From NCBI RefSeq assembly GCF_900458815.1, contig NZ_UHDZ01000001.1:2108001-2172000 (forward strand): a stretch of DNA of 64,000 nt. The letters run 5' to 3'. This stretch comes from Staphylococcus saccharolyticus (GTDB lineage Bacteria > Bacillota > Bacilli > Staphylococcales > Staphylococcaceae). Shown here piece by piece: positions 32,459 through 42,429 of the stretch. The stretch's first letter is position 1. Each line of letters starts with the position of its first letter. The notes below the pieces were generated by a model. That model was not told the origin of the DNA, ran no database searches, and saw only the letters and a list, made by a program, of their open reading frames with translations. The translations under genes were made by a program, and so were the position numbers.

Positions 32459-32959
32459 TTATTCAGCGCTTTCTTCTTTTTGTTCTCCAACAGCTTTAAC
32501 TGCATAAGCGAAGTTGCGTACTGGAGCTTGTAATACTGATAAAAGCATTGATACAAGACCATCGTGTGAAGGTAATGAACCAACAGTTTTAACTTCTTCA
32601 GCTGAAATAACGTTACCTTCCATAACACCTGTGTTTACTTCTAAAGCTTCGTGTTCTTTAGCAAATCCTGAGATAACTTTTGCTGGCGCAACAACATCTT
32701 CAGTTGAAGTTGCAATTGCTGTAGGACCTGTTAAAAACTCATCTAAGCCTTCAATACCTGCTTGTTCAGCTGCACGACGAACCATAGTGTTTTTATAAAC
32801 TTTATATTTAACACCTACTTCACGTAATTGTGAACGTAATTCAGTAACTTCTGCTACAGTTAATCCACGGTAGTCAACGATTACTGTTGAAACTGAATTT
32901 TTAAGTTGTTCAGCAATAGTATCTACTTGTTGTTTTTTTGCTTCAATGATAGCAGACAT
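32459..32959 (-). CDS. rplJ: 50S ribosomal protein L10
   Basis: A 166-residue L10, which anchors the L7/L12 dimers to 23S rRNA. The start [19 protein letters not shown] and the rRNA-binding block [15 protein letters not shown] are typical; the C-terminal helix that binds L12 ends ...[11 protein letters not shown]. The ATG follows GGAGGTG. It lies behind an L10 leader with an attenuator (33003-33130), through which L10(L12)4 controls its own operon. Confidence 0.99.
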   Translation of the reverse strand: MSAIIEAKKQQVDTIAEQLKNSVSTVIVDYRGLTVAEVTELRSQLREVGVKYKVYKNTMVRRAAEQAGIEGLDEFLTGPTAIATSTEDVVAPAKVISGFAKEHEALEVNTGVMEGNVISAEEVKTVGSLPSHDGLVSMLLSVLQAPVRNFAYAVKAVGEQKEESAE

Positions 32960-33002
32960 TCAGACACCTCCATTTAAATTTTTTCGGTGCTTTTTTAATT
33001 TC

Positions 33003-33130
33003 AATAAAAAAAGCACTTTCTACCCACGGCAAAAAGTGCTTGAAAGATCATTAATCATCACGTTCAAGTCAATTTTAGCCTCGGTAGGATTGAATTTTTA
33101 AGTTAAACATAACTCCTACTGTCTTAGGTA
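33003..33130 (-). promoter_or_regulatory. L10 leader with attenuator terminator
   Basis: On the minus strand the leader shows the paired blocks GTAGGA and TCCTAC around a long loop, then a strong terminator, AAGCACTTT pairing with AAAGTGCTT followed by seven T, 40 nt before rplJ. This is the layout of the Rfam L10 leader, where the L10-L12 complex binds the RNA and favours termination. Premature termination is expected when free L10 is in excess. Confidence 0.85.
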
Positions 33131-33176
33131 AAATAATCACAATTATCAATATAACTGCTTTAATGTAATAAGTCAA

Positions 33177-33221
33177 CAAAAAATTACAGACTGAAGTAAT
33201 TAATCTATCAGTCTGTAATTG
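33177..33221 (-). terminator. Terminator of rplK-rplA
   Basis: On the minus strand AATTACAGACTGA and TCAGTCTGTAATT form a 13-bp perfect stem followed by TTTTTTG, just after the rplA stop. It separates the L11 operon from the L10 operon. Confidence 0.93.
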
Positions 33222-33238
33222 TGTTGAATTTATAAAAT

Positions 33239-33934
33239 TTATAATTTAAAAGATGAAGTATCAACTTTAACTCCAGGACCCATTGTTGTTGTAACAGCAA
33301 CAGATTTAAAGTAAGTACCTTTAGCTGATGATGGTTTAGCTTTAGCTAATACATCTTGTAAAGTATCAAAGTTTTCAACTAATTTTTCTTCGTCAAATGA
33401 AACTTTACCGATTGAAGCATGTACGATACCTGCTTTTTCAGCACGGTATTCAACTTTACCAGCTTTGATTTCTTCAACCGCTTTTTTAACGTCCATAGTT
33501 ACAGTACCAGTTTTAGGGTTTGGCATTAATCCTTTAGGTCCTAAAACTCGACCTAATTTGCCAACTTCGCCCATCATGTCTGGAGTAGCTACAACTACAT
33601 CAAAATCAAACCAACCTTGTTGGATTTTTTGAACGTAGTCTGCCTCACCTACATAATCTGCACCTGCTTCTTCAGCTTCAGTGATTTTATCACCTTTAGC
33701 GAAAACTAATACACGTTGTGATTTACCAGTTCCATGAGGTAAAACTACTGCGCCACGGATTTGTTGGTCATTTTTACGTGTATCAATTCCTAAACGGAAT
33801 GCAACTTCAACAGAAGCGTCAAAGTTAGCAATGCTAGTTTCTTTAACTAATTTAATTGCTTCTTCAACACTATAGTATTGAGTACGATCAACTTTACTAG
33901 CTGCTTCTTGATACTTTTTACCTTTTTTAGCCAT
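33239..33934 (-). CDS. rplA: 50S ribosomal protein L1
   Basis: A 231-residue L1, the mobile stalk protein that helps move E-site tRNA. The start [16 protein letters not shown], the central [18 protein letters not shown] signature and the C-terminal [11 protein letters not shown] are typical. The ATG has a perfect AAAGGAGG 7 nt upstream. A 212-nt spacer to rplK is longer than usual and contains a CTTGC/GCAAG hairpin near its 3' end; in other bacteria L1 represses its own mRNA by binding such a site, so it is a candidate L1 operator. Confidence 0.99.
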   Translation of the reverse strand: MAKKGKKYQEAASKVDRTQYYSVEEAIKLVKETSIANFDASVEVAFRLGIDTRKNDQQIRGAVVLPHGTGKSQRVLVFAKGDKITEAEEAGADYVGEADYVQKIQQGWFDFDVVVATPDMMGEVGKLGRVLGPKGLMPNPKTGTVTMDVKKAVEEIKAGKVEYRAEKAGIVHASIGKVSFDEEKLVENFDTLQDVLAKAKPSSAKGTYFKSVAVTTTMGPGVKVDTSSFKL

Positions 33935-34146
33935 TTATTGTTCCTCCTTTAGTGGTTTTAGCGGAATTTCCTCCCACATTTACTTGCTTCTTGCAAGTTA
34001 AGAGCAGATAACAAATGAAAGTTAATATTATTACAATATAAACATCAACTCATCAATAGACAATATTAATTGGATGCCTTCTCTGTTACCTGCTTTGTAT
34101 CGTCTAAATTAAATTCGTTTCAAATTAATTTACTAACTTAGCTTTT

Positions 34147-34569
34147 TTACTGCACAGTGATACCCATGCTACGTGCAGTACCTTCAATAATACGCATAGC
34201 TGCTTCTTCGTCTGCAGCATTTAAATCTTGCATCTTAGTTTGAGCAATTTCTCGTACTTGATCTTTAGTTACTGATGCAACTTTTATTTTGTTAGGTTCA
34301 CCAGAACCTTTATCAACGCCAGCTGCTTTTTTAAGTAGTACTGGAGCCGGTGGAGTTTTTGTAATAAATGTAAATGAACGGTCTTCATATACACTGATTT
34401 CTACCGGAATGATTAAACCTGCTTGTTCTTGAGTACGTGCGTTGAACTCTTTACAGAATCCCATAATGTTCACACCTGCTTGACCTAATGCTGGACCAAC
34501 TGGTGGTGCCGGGTTTGCTTTACCTGCAGGAATTTGCAATTTAACTACTTTTTCTACTTTTTTAGCCAC
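34147..34569 (-). CDS. rplK: 50S ribosomal protein L11
   Basis: A 140-residue L11, which forms the GTPase-associated centre with 23S rRNA. The N-terminal block [20 protein letters not shown], the proline-rich region where thiostrepton acts, is unchanged; the RNA-binding C-terminus ends [16 protein letters not shown]. The start is GTG at 34567-34569 with an AAGGAGG site 8 nt upstream, which gives the usual length. It heads rplKA and follows a folded leader. Confidence 0.98.
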   Translation of the reverse strand: MAKKVEKVVKLQIPAGKANPAPPVGPALGQAGVNIMGFCKEFNARTQEQAGLIIPVEISVYEDRSFTFITKTPPAPVLLKKAAGVDKGSGEPNKIKVASVTKDQVREIAQTKMQDLNAADEEAAMRIIEGTARSMGITVQ

Positions 34570-34590
34570 GATGTGCACCTCCTTGATATC

Positions 34591-34678
34591 GTGATGTGGT
34601 CACAGGGCTCAGTTTTGCCCTCCCACTCTTAAAAACATTTCGTGACGAAATGAACGCTCTAAAAGCGCGACCACATTA
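34591..34678 (-). promoter_or_regulatory. Structured rplK leader (three-way junction)
   Basis: On the minus strand TGTGGTC (34669-34675) pairs with GACCACA (34595-34601), closing a region that holds two further hairpins, CATTTCGT/ACGAAATG and AGGGC/GCCCT. No T-run follows. The fold ends 15 nt before the ribosome site, so it could control translation start of L11. Confidence 0.6.
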
Positions 34679-34771
34679 TTTTAACACTCAAACTATTAAA
34701 AAATCAATAGTAAAATTTCATCTTTATCATGAAAACGATTTGAGTGTAACTAGATTCTTAACTGATTATAT

Positions 34772-35320
34772 TTAAAGTTTTTCTATTTGATCAAATTCAA
34801 CTTCTACTGGTGTTTCGCGACCAAACATATCTACTAACACAGTAAGTTTAAACTTGTTTGTCTCGATTTCTTGTACTTCTCCAACCTGATTAGCAAATGG
34901 TCCTGATTTAATACGAACTTGTTCTCCCACATCTAGTTCAACATCAATCGTTTTTTCTTTAAGGCCCATTTGTTTAAGGATGAAGCGTACTTCTTCAGGA
35001 AGTAAGGGATTAGGTTTAGAGCCTGCTCCAGCTGAACCTACAAATCCCGTAACTCCAGGAGTGTTTCTTACCACATACCAAGATTGGTCAGTCATGACAA
35101 GTTCAACTAATACATAACCAGGAAAAGTCTTTTTCACAAGCTTTTTAGCTTTACCATCTTTAACTTGAGTTTCTTCCTCTTCTGGTATGACAACTCTGAA
35201 AATTTGTTCAGTCATGTTCATAGATTCTACTCTTTTTTCTAAATTCTTTTTAACTTTATTCTCATATCCAGAATAAGTATGTACAGCATACCAACGCTTA
35301 GCGCCTACTTCTTCAGACAT
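34772..35320 (-). CDS. nusG: Transcription elongation/termination factor NusG
   Basis: A 182-residue NusG. The NGN domain begins KRWYAVHTYSGYENKVKKNL, with the polymerase-binding block LVELVMTDQSWYVVRNTPGVTGFVG, and the C-terminal KOW domain lies at about residues 130-180 (VRIKSGPFANQVGEV). The ATG has TTAGGAG 9 nt upstream and lies 10 nt after secE, so the two are co-transcribed. Confidence 0.99.
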   Translation of the reverse strand: MSEEVGAKRWYAVHTYSGYENKVKKNLEKRVESMNMTEQIFRVVIPEEEETQVKDGKAKKLVKKTFPGYVLVELVMTDQSWYVVRNTPGVTGFVGSAGAGSKPNPLLPEEVRFILKQMGLKEKTIDVELDVGEQVRIKSGPFANQVGEVQEIETNKFKLTVLVDMFGRETPVEVEFDQIEKL

Positions 35321-35330
35321 GTCTCCACTC

Positions 35331-35513
35331 CTAACCTAAAAATAATTGTTTTAATGTATTAATTCCTATGTCTAAGGCATAGAAAAAGACTAAGAAAAAT
35401 ATAACAGTATATACAACGATTACCGTGTATTTAAATAATTCTTCTTTAGTTGGCCAACTCGTTTTTTCCATTTCTGACTTTACGCCTTTAAAGAAGTTCT
35501 CTTTTTTAGCCAT
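35331..35513 (-). CDS. secE: Preprotein translocase subunit SecE
   Basis: A 60-residue single-span SecE of the short Gram-positive type. The amphipathic helix ([20 protein letters not shown], the SecE signature WP) precedes one transmembrane segment at about residues 30-52. It clamps SecY in the membrane. The ATG has GGAGGTC upstream. Order rpmG-secE-nusG is standard. Confidence 0.97.
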   Translation of the reverse strand: MAKKENFFKGVKSEMEKTSWPTKEELFKYTVIVVYTVIFFLVFFYALDIGINTLKQLFLG

Positions 35514-35580
35514 TTATAAGACCTCCACATTTTGTGACTCTTTATCAAAGTCTGATTCATTTTAATTGATTGTTATTAGC

Positions 35581-35724
35581 TTATTTAGATTCTTTATGAA
35601 CGGTATGCGCATTACACTTTGGACAAAACTTTTTTAACGTCAGTCGTGTTGCAGAACCTTCGTTTTTTACAACAATATAATTACGATTGCCACAAACTTC
35701 ACAATTTAAAGGTACTTTCTTCAC
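35581..35724 (-). CDS. rpmG: 50S ribosomal protein L33
   Basis: A 47-residue L33 of the zinc-binding type, with two CxxC pairs (CEVCGNRNY and CPKCNAHT) and the end HKESK. It was read directly from the sequence because it is short and starts with GTG (35722-35724), with an AAAGGTGA site 5 nt upstream. Staphylococci carry several rpmG copies; this is the one in front of secE. Confidence 0.95.
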   Translation of the reverse strand: MKKVPLNCEVCGNRNYIVVKNEGSATRLTLKKFCPKCNAHTVHKESK

Positions 35725-35839
35725 AATTATTCACCTTTACTCATTATAATACCAATATACTATACATAAATGTCATAATAAATGTCAAACTTACTCTTCA
35801 CTAAATATCGACTCTATTTTTTAGTATTAAAAATCTTTT

Positions 35840-36418
35840 TTAATTCTTAAATTCGCGCTTGAATTTTATTTTACACCGGTGAATGGCATTATAAACAACT
35901 TTTTCTTTCACTTCTAAAATGGTTGCTATTTCTTTGGGTTTATAATCTTTGAGCAATAACTGAATAATTGATTTTTCCATCTGACTTAACGTTTGCGATT
36001 GAATATCAAACATTGCTGATAATTCTTTTCTCAAAATACTTCTTTCAATATCATTGATTGCTAAAGCGCAATGGTAATCTACAACATACTCGTTAATCAA
36101 CCGAGGGTATCTATGATTATCTGCTTTTAACTTTCTAAAATAATCATATTTTACTGAGCATATTAATAAAAATATATAATGTTCAAATGAAATACCGCGA
36201 CTGAAATCGAATGATTGCAATGCTCGGTACAACTTGATAATAATATCTTGAAATATATCCTCAAGTTCAAAATGATTATTTGTTATATATCTGATTTTTC
36301 TATAAATCAAGGGTCTGAGATAATATATTAAATCCTCAAACCATTGCTCAAAATGACTGTTGTCTAAATTACTTTGATTCTGTGATATTAGTTCTAGTTG
36401 ACTGTAATTAAATTCCAT
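35840..36418 (-). CDS. sigH: Alternative sigma factor SigH (competence)
   Basis: A 192-residue sigma-70-family protein. Region 2 lies at about residues 25-90 (LRPLIYRKIRYI, DIFQDIIIKLYRAL, SFEHYIFLLI) and region 4 with its helix-turn-helix at about 140-190 (LSQMEKSIIQLLLKDYKPKEIATIL). It matches the staphylococcal SigH that lies between yacP and rpmG and drives the com genes for DNA uptake. The frame is intact. The ATG has AAGGTTAGAGGT upstream. In S. aureus it is cryptic and poorly translated; nothing here shows whether it is active. Confidence 0.9.
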   Translation of the reverse strand: MEFNYSQLELISQNQSNLDNSHFEQWFEDLIYYLRPLIYRKIRYITNNHFELEDIFQDIIIKLYRALQSFDFSRGISFEHYIFLLICSVKYDYFRKLKADNHRYPRLINEYVVDYHCALAINDIERSILRKELSAMFDIQSQTLSQMEKSIIQLLLKDYKPKEIATILEVKEKVVYNAIHRCKIKFKREFKN

Positions 36419-36487
36419 ACCTCTAACCTTTCAAATGAGTTGAGGTTAGTTTATATGAATAGCTTTTAAAATCGCAATAGTACTTAA

Positions 36488-37015
36488 TCAGTCCTTTTTG
36501 TGGTTGCCACGTCTAATTTTTTCAAATTCTTCAAGAATCTCATTTGATAACTGAATTCGCGTTCTTGGCTTCTTTTCACTAAAATCATTTATAGATTTAT
36601 TAACGGTTATTTCGTTTTCTTTTAAATCACGCCACATTTCTCTGGAAGAAATTCGGTATGCTCCTGAACCGAATATCGCGTGTTGTTCGCTCATATCACT
36701 TGTTACCACAGTAATATGGGTCGTATGTTTATCATAGAGTTGATATACGTAACGTTCAATAAAGCTATCTGCTGTTTCTTTTTCTTTAGTAAACACTGTT
36801 TTCACACCATGATAAACATACTCTCTTTCAATACCTGATTGTTCGTATGCATCAAAGACACAAACAATTTCATCTGCAACTAACGCATTATAATTAGCTA
36901 TGACATCTAATAATTGTTCCCTTGCTTCTTCCAAGCTTTCTTTTGCAATTGCGCTAAGTGTCGAGGACTGCCCTATCATATTGTAACCATCTATTATAAG
37001 GTATCTTTCTTTCAT
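36488..37015 (-). CDS. NYN-domain ribonuclease (YacP/Rae1 family)
   Basis: A 175-residue PIN/NYN-fold protein, beginning [11 protein letters not shown] (Asp of the metal site) with later acidic residues [21 protein letters not shown] and [10 protein letters not shown]. In Bacillus the homologue Rae1 cuts mRNA on the ribosome. The ATG overlaps the stop of rlmB (ATGA at 37012-37015), so translation is coupled. It closes the cysE-cysS-mrnC-rlmB operon. Confidence 0.9.
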   Translation of the reverse strand: MKERYLIIDGYNMIGQSSTLSAIAKESLEEAREQLLDVIANYNALVADEIVCVFDAYEQSGIEREYVYHGVKTVFTKEKETADSFIERYVYQLYDKHTTHITVVTSDMSEQHAIFGSGAYRISSREMWRDLKENEITVNKSINDFSEKKPRTRIQLSNEILEEFEKIRRGNHKKD

Positions 37016-37761
37016 GATGTTTCACCAGTTTGATGACGTTTTCGAAATACTTCATACATCATTAAGCTTGCTGCTACAGATGCATTAAGACTATTGACAT
37101 GACCTACCATAGGAATTTTTATATAAAAGTCACATTTATCACTAACTAGACGACTCATACCTTGTCCCTCACTACCAATAACAATCACTAATGACATATC
37201 AGTTTGTAAATCTCTGTAATCTGTCGCATTACTCGCTTCTGTCCCGGCTACCCAAAAGCCATTATTTTTTAATTCATCTATCGTTTTAGATAAATTCGTG
37301 ACACGTATGACTGGAACATGCTGTATTGCTCCAGTTGAAGCTTTAGCCACAGTTTGAGTCAGTGCTACAGATCGTCTTTTAGGTATTATTACCCCATCGA
37401 CACCCGATGCATCAGCAGTTCTCAATATAGAGCCCAGATTATGAGGGTCTTCTAAACCATCTAGAATAAGCACTGTTGAATAGTCACCTTTATCTTTTTG
37501 GTTTTGTAAAAACTGATCAAAATCAGCATATTCATATGGAGCGACTAATGCTGCTACCCCTTGGTGAGGAGCATTTGCTAAAAAATCTAATTTTGATTTT
37601 GGTACTGTTTTCACTATCAATTTTTTGGATTTTGCATTTTTTAAAATATCATTAATTTGTTGCTTTTTTATACCATCTTGAATCAAAATTTTATTAATGG
37701 CGTGACCTGATATAATAGCTTCTTTAACAGCATGTCTTCCGACTATAACAATATCTTCCAC
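37012..37761 (-). CDS. rlmB: 23S rRNA 2'-O-methyltransferase of the RlmB/TrmH (SpoU) family
   Basis: A 249-residue SPOUT methyltransferase. An N-terminal substrate domain ([29 protein letters not shown]) precedes the knot domain with [19 protein letters not shown], the SAM-site [13 protein letters not shown] and the final [15 protein letters not shown]. The start is placed at GTG 37759-37761 (V-E-D-I-V), as in the S. aureus protein, with AAAGGTAGTG upstream; the open frame starts six codons earlier and overlaps mrnC. It methylates ribose in 23S rRNA (Gm2251 type), by family knowledge. Confidence 0.92.
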   Translation of the reverse strand: MEDIVIVGRHAVKEAIISGHAINKILIQDGIKKQQINDILKNAKSKKLIVKTVPKSKLDFLANAPHQGVAALVAPYEYADFDQFLQNQKDKGDYSTVLILDGLEDPHNLGSILRTADASGVDGVIIPKRRSVALTQTVAKASTGAIQHVPVIRVTNLSKTIDELKNNGFWVAGTEASNATDYRDLQTDMSLVIVIGSEGQGMSRLVSDKCDFYIKIPMVGHVNSLNASVAASLMMYEVFRKRHQTGETS

Positions 37762-37768
37762 ATTCACA

Positions 37769-38155
37769 CTACCTTTCATTAACTATTTCAACAATTGATT
37801 GTAATAAAGCTTCTAATCGTTCCAATCGATGGTCTAAGTATAAAAAACCGATTACAGCCTCTAAAGCTGAACTTTTGCGGTAAGTTTGAATATCGATATT
37901 CTTAGCTTTTGTATAACTTTTAGCATTTCGTCCTCTTCTCAAAATATCTAATTCTTCATCAGTAAACCAATTAACAGTCATTAAATATTCTAATGTTTGA
38001 GCTTGACTTTTAGCCGAAACATATTGTTTTGATACTTGATGTAACCGATTCGGTTTACTTTGTAACTTAAGAACGATATATTTCCGCACATATTGATCAA
38101 GAACAGCATCACCCATATATGCTAATGTTAGGGGGTTGAGTAACTTCACATTCAT
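37769..38155 (-). CDS. mrnC: Mini-ribonuclease 3
   Basis: A 128-residue RNase III catalytic domain without a double-stranded RNA-binding domain. The signature [14 protein letters not shown] and the second acidic site [14 protein letters not shown] are intact. In Bacillus the enzyme matures 23S rRNA ends together with L3. The gene starts 3 nt after the cysS stop and overlaps the upstream extension of rlmB, in the usual cysS-mrnC-rlmB order. Confidence 0.95.
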   Translation of the reverse strand: MNVKLLNPLTLAYMGDAVLDQYVRKYIVLKLQSKPNRLHQVSKQYVSAKSQAQTLEYLMTVNWFTDEELDILRRGRNAKSYTKAKNIDIQTYRKSSALEAVIGFLYLDHRLERLEALLQSIVEIVNER

Positions 38156-38158
38156 TGT

Positions 38159-39559
38159 TTAACCACGCTTAAATCTTACACCTTGAGGCGTATCTTCTAA
38201 AATAATATTACGTTCTTTTAATATATCTCTAATTTCATCTGCGCGGGTGAAATCTTTATTCTTACGTGCTACGTTACGTTCCTCAATTAATTGCTCAATA
38301 TCTTCATCTAATAACTCATCTGTTTCTTTTCCTTTAAGAGGAATACCTAATACATCACTAAAAATTTTATACACTTCTTTAAATTTATTAATCACTTTAG
38401 TTGAAGTTGTATTTTCAAGAACATATTTATTCGCAAGTTTCGCTAAGTCATACCAAGCTGTAACCGCATTAGCAGTGTTAAAATCGTCGTCCATTACAGC
38501 TTCAAACTGTTTAAGAATAGTATCAATTTGCTTAATATAAGCTAACTGTTCAACTAAATCAGTAGCAATATTTTCTTTTTCTTCAATCAATTTATAACTA
38601 TTACGTATGCGCTCTAAGCCACTACGTGCAGCTCCCACAAGTTCTAAATTATAGTTAATAGGACTACGATAATGCACACTAATTATAAAGAAACGCAAAA
38701 CATCGGGATCAATTTCTTTGATAATATCATGTACTAAAATAAAGTTTCCTAATGATTTACTCATTTTCTCATTATCAATATTAATAAAACCATTATGCAT
38801 CCAATAGTTAGCAAATGGTGCGTGATTGTGCGCTTCTGATTGAGCGATTTCATTTTCATGGTGCGGAAATTGTAAATCTGATCCGCCAGCATGAATATCA
38901 ATTGTTGGACCTAGTTCATGATATGCCATCACTGAACATTCGATATGCCAACCAGGTCGACCTTCGCCAAATGGACTATTCCAACTAATTTCACCCGGTT
39001 TAGCTTCTTTCCATAAAGTAAAATCCAAGTCATCTTCTTTTTGTTCACCAGCTTCGATACGAGCTCCTACTTTTAAGTCATTTAAAGATTGGTGGCTTAA
39101 TTTACCATATCCATCAAACTTACGAGTTCTAAAGTAAACATCGCCATAACTTGCATAAGCATATCCTTGATCTACTAACTTTTTGATAAAATCGATAATT
39201 TCATCCATATGATGCATCACTCGAGGATTAGATGTTGCTTTTTTAACGTTTAAAGCACCTACATCTTCATAAAATGCTTTAATATATTTTTCTGCAATTT
39301 CAGGGACACTCTCGTTCAATTCTTTAGAGCGGTTGATTAATTTATCGTCTACATCTGTAAAATTTGAAACATAAATAACTTCATATCCTTTATATTCAAA
39401 ATATCTTCTGACTACATCATAATTGATGGCAGGTCGAGCATTTCCTATGTGAATATAATTATAAACAGTTGGACCACATACATACATTTTTACCTTACCC
39501 GGTTCAATGGGCTCAAACGTCTCTTTCTGACGCGTTAAAGTGTTATATAATGTAATCAT
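38159..39559 (-). CDS. cysS: Cysteinyl-tRNA synthetase
   Basis: A 466-residue class I synthetase. The HIGH-type motif is HIGN at residues 37-40 and the KMSKS motif is intact ([11 protein letters not shown], near residue 266). Zinc ligands are visible at Cys28 (VCGPTVYN), Cys209-region ([10 protein letters not shown]) and the HHENE block. The open frame extends 10 codons further, but ATG at 39557-39559 follows GGAGAAA and gives the family start MITLYNT. It overlaps cysE by 17 nt. It is under the cysteine T-box. Confidence 0.98.
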   Translation of the reverse strand: MITLYNTLTRQKETFEPIEPGKVKMYVCGPTVYNYIHIGNARPAINYDVVRRYFEYKGYEVIYVSNFTDVDDKLINRSKELNESVPEIAEKYIKAFYEDVGALNVKKATSNPRVMHHMDEIIDFIKKLVDQGYAYASYGDVYFRTRKFDGYGKLSHQSLNDLKVGARIEAGEQKEDDLDFTLWKEAKPGEISWNSPFGEGRPGWHIECSVMAYHELGPTIDIHAGGSDLQFPHHENEIAQSEAHNHAPFANYWMHNGFINIDNEKMSKSLGNFILVHDIIKEIDPDVLRFFIISVHYRSPINYNLELVGAARSGLERIRNSYKLIEEKENIATDLVEQLAYIKQIDTILKQFEAVMDDDFNTANAVTAWYDLAKLANKYVLENTTSTKVINKFKEVYKIFSDVLGIPLKGKETDELLDEDIEQLIEERNVARKNKDFTRADEIRDILKERNIILEDTPQGVRFKRG

Positions 39560-40184
39560 CTTGAATTTCTCCATTCTTAGCTTTTTCAAGTTGGCGCTCT
39601 AAATGTTTTATTTGTTCAAAAAGTGGATCAGGTAAGTTACGGTGATCAAATGTTTTACCTATACGTTTGCCTTCTTGTTTTACAATGTGACCAGGAATAC
39701 CGACAACAGTTGTATAACTAGGCACAGATTGTAAAACGACAGAATTGGCCCCTATATTAACGTTAGAATCAATTTGGATATTACCTAAAATTTTAGAGCC
39801 AGCTGCTATTAATACATTATCACCAATATCAGGATGCCTTTTACCTCTATCCTTACCAGTACCACCTAAAGTGACACCTTGATATATTGTTACATTATCG
39901 CCAATTGTACATGTTTCTCCAATTACTACACCCATACCATGATCGATAAATAATCGCTTACCAATTTTGGCGCCCGGATGAATTTCTATTCCTGTGAAAA
40001 AACGTGACAATTGCGAAATCATTCTTGCTGCAACAAAACGTTTTTTATTATAAAGTTTATGGGCTATTAAATGACTCCACACTGCATGTATGCCTGCATA
40101 AGTTGTTACTACTTCTAAAGTTGAGCGTGCTGCTGGATCCTGTTCAAACACCATTTTTATATCGTCTTTCATTCTTCTTAACAA
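39543..40184 (-). CDS. cysE: Serine O-acetyltransferase
   Basis: A 213-residue acetyltransferase that makes O-acetylserine, the direct precursor of cysteine. After an N-terminal helical part ([14 protein letters not shown]) it shows the left-handed beta-helix of hexapeptide repeats ([35 protein letters not shown]) with catalytic His-Asp in LFIDHGMG. The start is taken as TTG at 40182-40184, 6 nt after AAGGGGGAG; no ATG fits. It is the first gene after the T-box and overlaps cysS. Confidence 0.95.
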   Translation of the reverse strand: MLRRMKDDIKMVFEQDPAARSTLEVVTTYAGIHAVWSHLIAHKLYNKKRFVAARMISQLSRFFTGIEIHPGAKIGKRLFIDHGMGVVIGETCTIGDNVTIYQGVTLGGTGKDRGKRHPDIGDNVLIAAGSKILGNIQIDSNVNIGANSVVLQSVPSYTTVVGIPGHIVKQEGKRIGKTFDHRNLPDPLFEQIKHLERQLEKAKNGEIQDDYII

Positions 40185-40275
40185 GACCGTCTCCCCCTTA
40201 GTCAAATCAATTTGATTTCTTTATTTCGTTTCGTTAATGGTTCTCATAATACGTTAGTTACTAAAGTTAAATACA

Positions 40276-40460
40276 CTAAAAGAACGCCTCTAACATCTGT
40301 TGCTAGAGGCGCTCACGCACGGTTCCACTCTTAATTTAATAACGATATTTATGATAAATAAACATCATCATTCTCATTTATATTATTCATTTTAAATTAC
40401 AAAGGTGCATTCATTAATATTTATGATGTGCTCACAGCCAACGCACACTCTCTGAGTCAT
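40276..40460 (-). promoter_or_regulatory. T-box riboswitch, cysteine-specific
   Basis: On the minus strand the leader begins CAGAGAGTGTGCG (stem I base with the AG bulge), has GAATGCACC as the likely specifier loop (codon TGC, Cys), then the T-box antiterminator word GTGGAACCGTGCG (TGGAACC at 40321-40327). A strong terminator ends it: CGCCTCTAGCA pairing with TGTTAGAGGCG, tail TTCTTTT (40276-40311). Uncharged tRNA-Cys should let transcription run on into cysE-cysS. This fits the product of both genes. Confidence 0.92.
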
Positions 40461-40580
40461 AAAGTATTTAACTACTAATCCTTTGATTCATTTTTATAAT
40501 TCTAATAATAGGTTGTTATTTGTGAAATTTCAAGTCGGAAATGGTTTTCTATAAAGTTTATTTTTGATTGATATTATAAT

Positions 40581-42035
40581 TTACACAAACTTTTTTAAGC
40601 GTGATAGCACTTTATCTTTACCTAGTACTTCAATTGTAGTAGGTAATTCAGGACCATGCATTTGTCCAGTAACAGCAACACGTATAGGCATAAAGAGTTG
40701 TTTACCCTTGATACCTATTTCTTTTTGAACTTCTTTAATTTTTTTCTTTATTTCAGTAGCTTCAAATGGATCAAGCGCTTCTAATTTACTATATAAGTGA
40801 TTCATTAATTCTGGTACTTGCTCACCATTTAATACTTCTTGTTCTTCTTCACCGAGTTCAGGCATTTCATGAAAAAACATTTCTGATAATGGAACAATTT
40901 CTCCAGCATAACTCATTTCTTTTTGATAAAGTGCAATGAGTTTACGACCCCAATTTCTATCTTCTTCAGACGGATTTTCTGGAATTAGATTAGCTTTAAT
41001 TAAGTGAGGTAGGGCTAATTCAAATACAGTTTCAGTATCTTTTGTTTTCATATATTGGTTATTGACCCAAGCTAACTTTTGTCTATCAAACATTGCAGGA
41101 GATTTAGAAAGACGTTTTTCATCAAATATTTTGATGAATTCCTCTTTAGAAAAGATTTCTTCTTCCCCTTCCGGAGACCAACCAAGTAAGGTAATGAAAT
41201 TAAAAAATGCTTCTGGAAGATAACCTAAATCACGATATTGCTCGATAAATTGTAGAATTTGACCATCACGTTTACTTAATTTCTTACGTTCTTCATTCAC
41301 AATAAGTGACATATGACCAAAACGAGGCGGTTCCCAGCCAAATTCTTCATAAATCATTAATTGCTTAGGAGTATTAGAAACATGATCATCTCCACGTATA
41401 ACGTCTGAAATTTCCATATAGTGATCATCAACAGCTACTGCGAAGTTATAAGTTGGTACACCATCTTTTTTTACGATGACCCAGTCTCCAATATTATTAG
41501 AATCAAAAGAGATTTCACCCTTAACCATATCTTTGAAAGAGTATGTTTTATCTTTAGGGACACGGAAACGTATTGATGGTTGACGACCTTCCGCTTCAAA
41601 TTGTTGACGTTGTTCTTCAGTTAGACGAGCATGTTGTCCACCATAACGAGGCATTTCTCCTCGAGCAATTTGAGCTTCGCGTTCTTCTTCTAATTCTTCC
41701 TCAGTCATGTAACATTTGTATGCTTTATCCTGATCAAGTAATTGTTGAATAAGCGGATTATAAATATCAGCACGTTCAGATTGACGATAAGGTCCGAATC
41801 CTTTGTCCTTATCAACTGATTCATCCCAATTTAATCCTAACCATTTCAAGTTATCAAATTGTGATGACTCGCCATCTTCTAAATTACGTTTACTATCTGT
41901 ATCTTCAATTCGAACAACAAAATCCCCATTATAGTGTTTGGCAAATAAATAGTTAAATAATGCTGTTCGAGCATTTCCAATATGCAAATATCCAGTTGGA
42001 CTTGGTGCATATCTTACTCTGATTCGTTCACTCAT
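40581..42035 (-). CDS. gltX: Glutamyl-tRNA synthetase
   Basis: A 484-residue class I synthetase with HIGN at residues 18-21 and KKLSKRDG (KMSKS equivalent) intact. It lies with cysE and cysS as in Bacillus but is set apart by the T-box, so a basal glutamate enzyme is made independently of cysteine supply. The open frame starts 3 codons earlier; ATG at 42033-42035 follows AGGAGTG at 8 nt. Bacteria of this group often charge tRNA-Gln with Glu through this enzyme and then amidate it. Confidence 0.98.
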   Translation of the reverse strand: MSERIRVRYAPSPTGYLHIGNARTALFNYLFAKHYNGDFVVRIEDTDSKRNLEDGESSQFDNLKWLGLNWDESVDKDKGFGPYRQSERADIYNPLIQQLLDQDKAYKCYMTEEELEEEREAQIARGEMPRYGGQHARLTEEQRQQFEAEGRQPSIRFRVPKDKTYSFKDMVKGEISFDSNNIGDWVIVKKDGVPTYNFAVAVDDHYMEISDVIRGDDHVSNTPKQLMIYEEFGWEPPRFGHMSLIVNEERKKLSKRDGQILQFIEQYRDLGYLPEAFFNFITLLGWSPEGEEEIFSKEEFIKIFDEKRLSKSPAMFDRQKLAWVNNQYMKTKDTETVFELALPHLIKANLIPENPSEEDRNWGRKLIALYQKEMSYAGEIVPLSEMFFHEMPELGEEEQEVLNGEQVPELMNHLYSKLEALDPFEATEIKKKIKEVQKEIGIKGKQLFMPIRVAVTGQMHGPELPTTIEVLGKDKVLSRLKKFV

Positions 42036-42288
42036 TATATTCACTCCTAAGATTATTAATTGTATGACTAATTCAATGGTTCACAATCTTAATTAAGCTC
42101 AATAAAAGTATTAATTAAAATTTTGATACCACTTCTCTTACCAAATAATGCATGTTAACTTTCAAGTTCAACGTGAGCTTATTCAACTTTAAAAAAGCTA
42201 TTCAAAAGCTAATGATGTGTTGAACCATACCTTTACGAATAACTTTTCCAATGGATGATTCTTCAATCTCACTTAACATTTCAATAAT

Positions 42289-42317
42289 ATTGTAGCACTT
42301 AAATAATGCTTTGATAA
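42289..42317 (-). promoter_or_regulatory. Promoter of gltX
   Basis: On the minus strand -35 TTATCA (42312-42317) and -10 TACAAT (42289-42294) lie 17 nt apart, 250 nt upstream of the gltX start. The leader between them and the gene has no clear T-box or riboswitch. Confidence 0.6.
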
Positions 42318-42404
42318 GGAACTTGTTTAAGTACTTTCATCAAATATATCTCTTTTAGTTCAAAAGTTTAAAATATAAATTACATAATTCCAAACGTAAT
42401 ATCT

Positions 42405-42420
42405 CGTTTCACATGAAACC
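42405..42420. other. parS-like palindrome
   Basis: CGTTTCACATGAAACC matches the Bacillus ParB site TGTTTCACGTGAAACA at 13 of 16 positions, with perfect GTTTCA/TGAAAC arms. One mismatch falls in the central CG, which weakens the case. The rest of the 385-nt spacer 42036-42429 has only the gltX promoter and no gene I can support. Confidence 0.3.
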
Positions 42421-42429
42421 CATTCAAAA

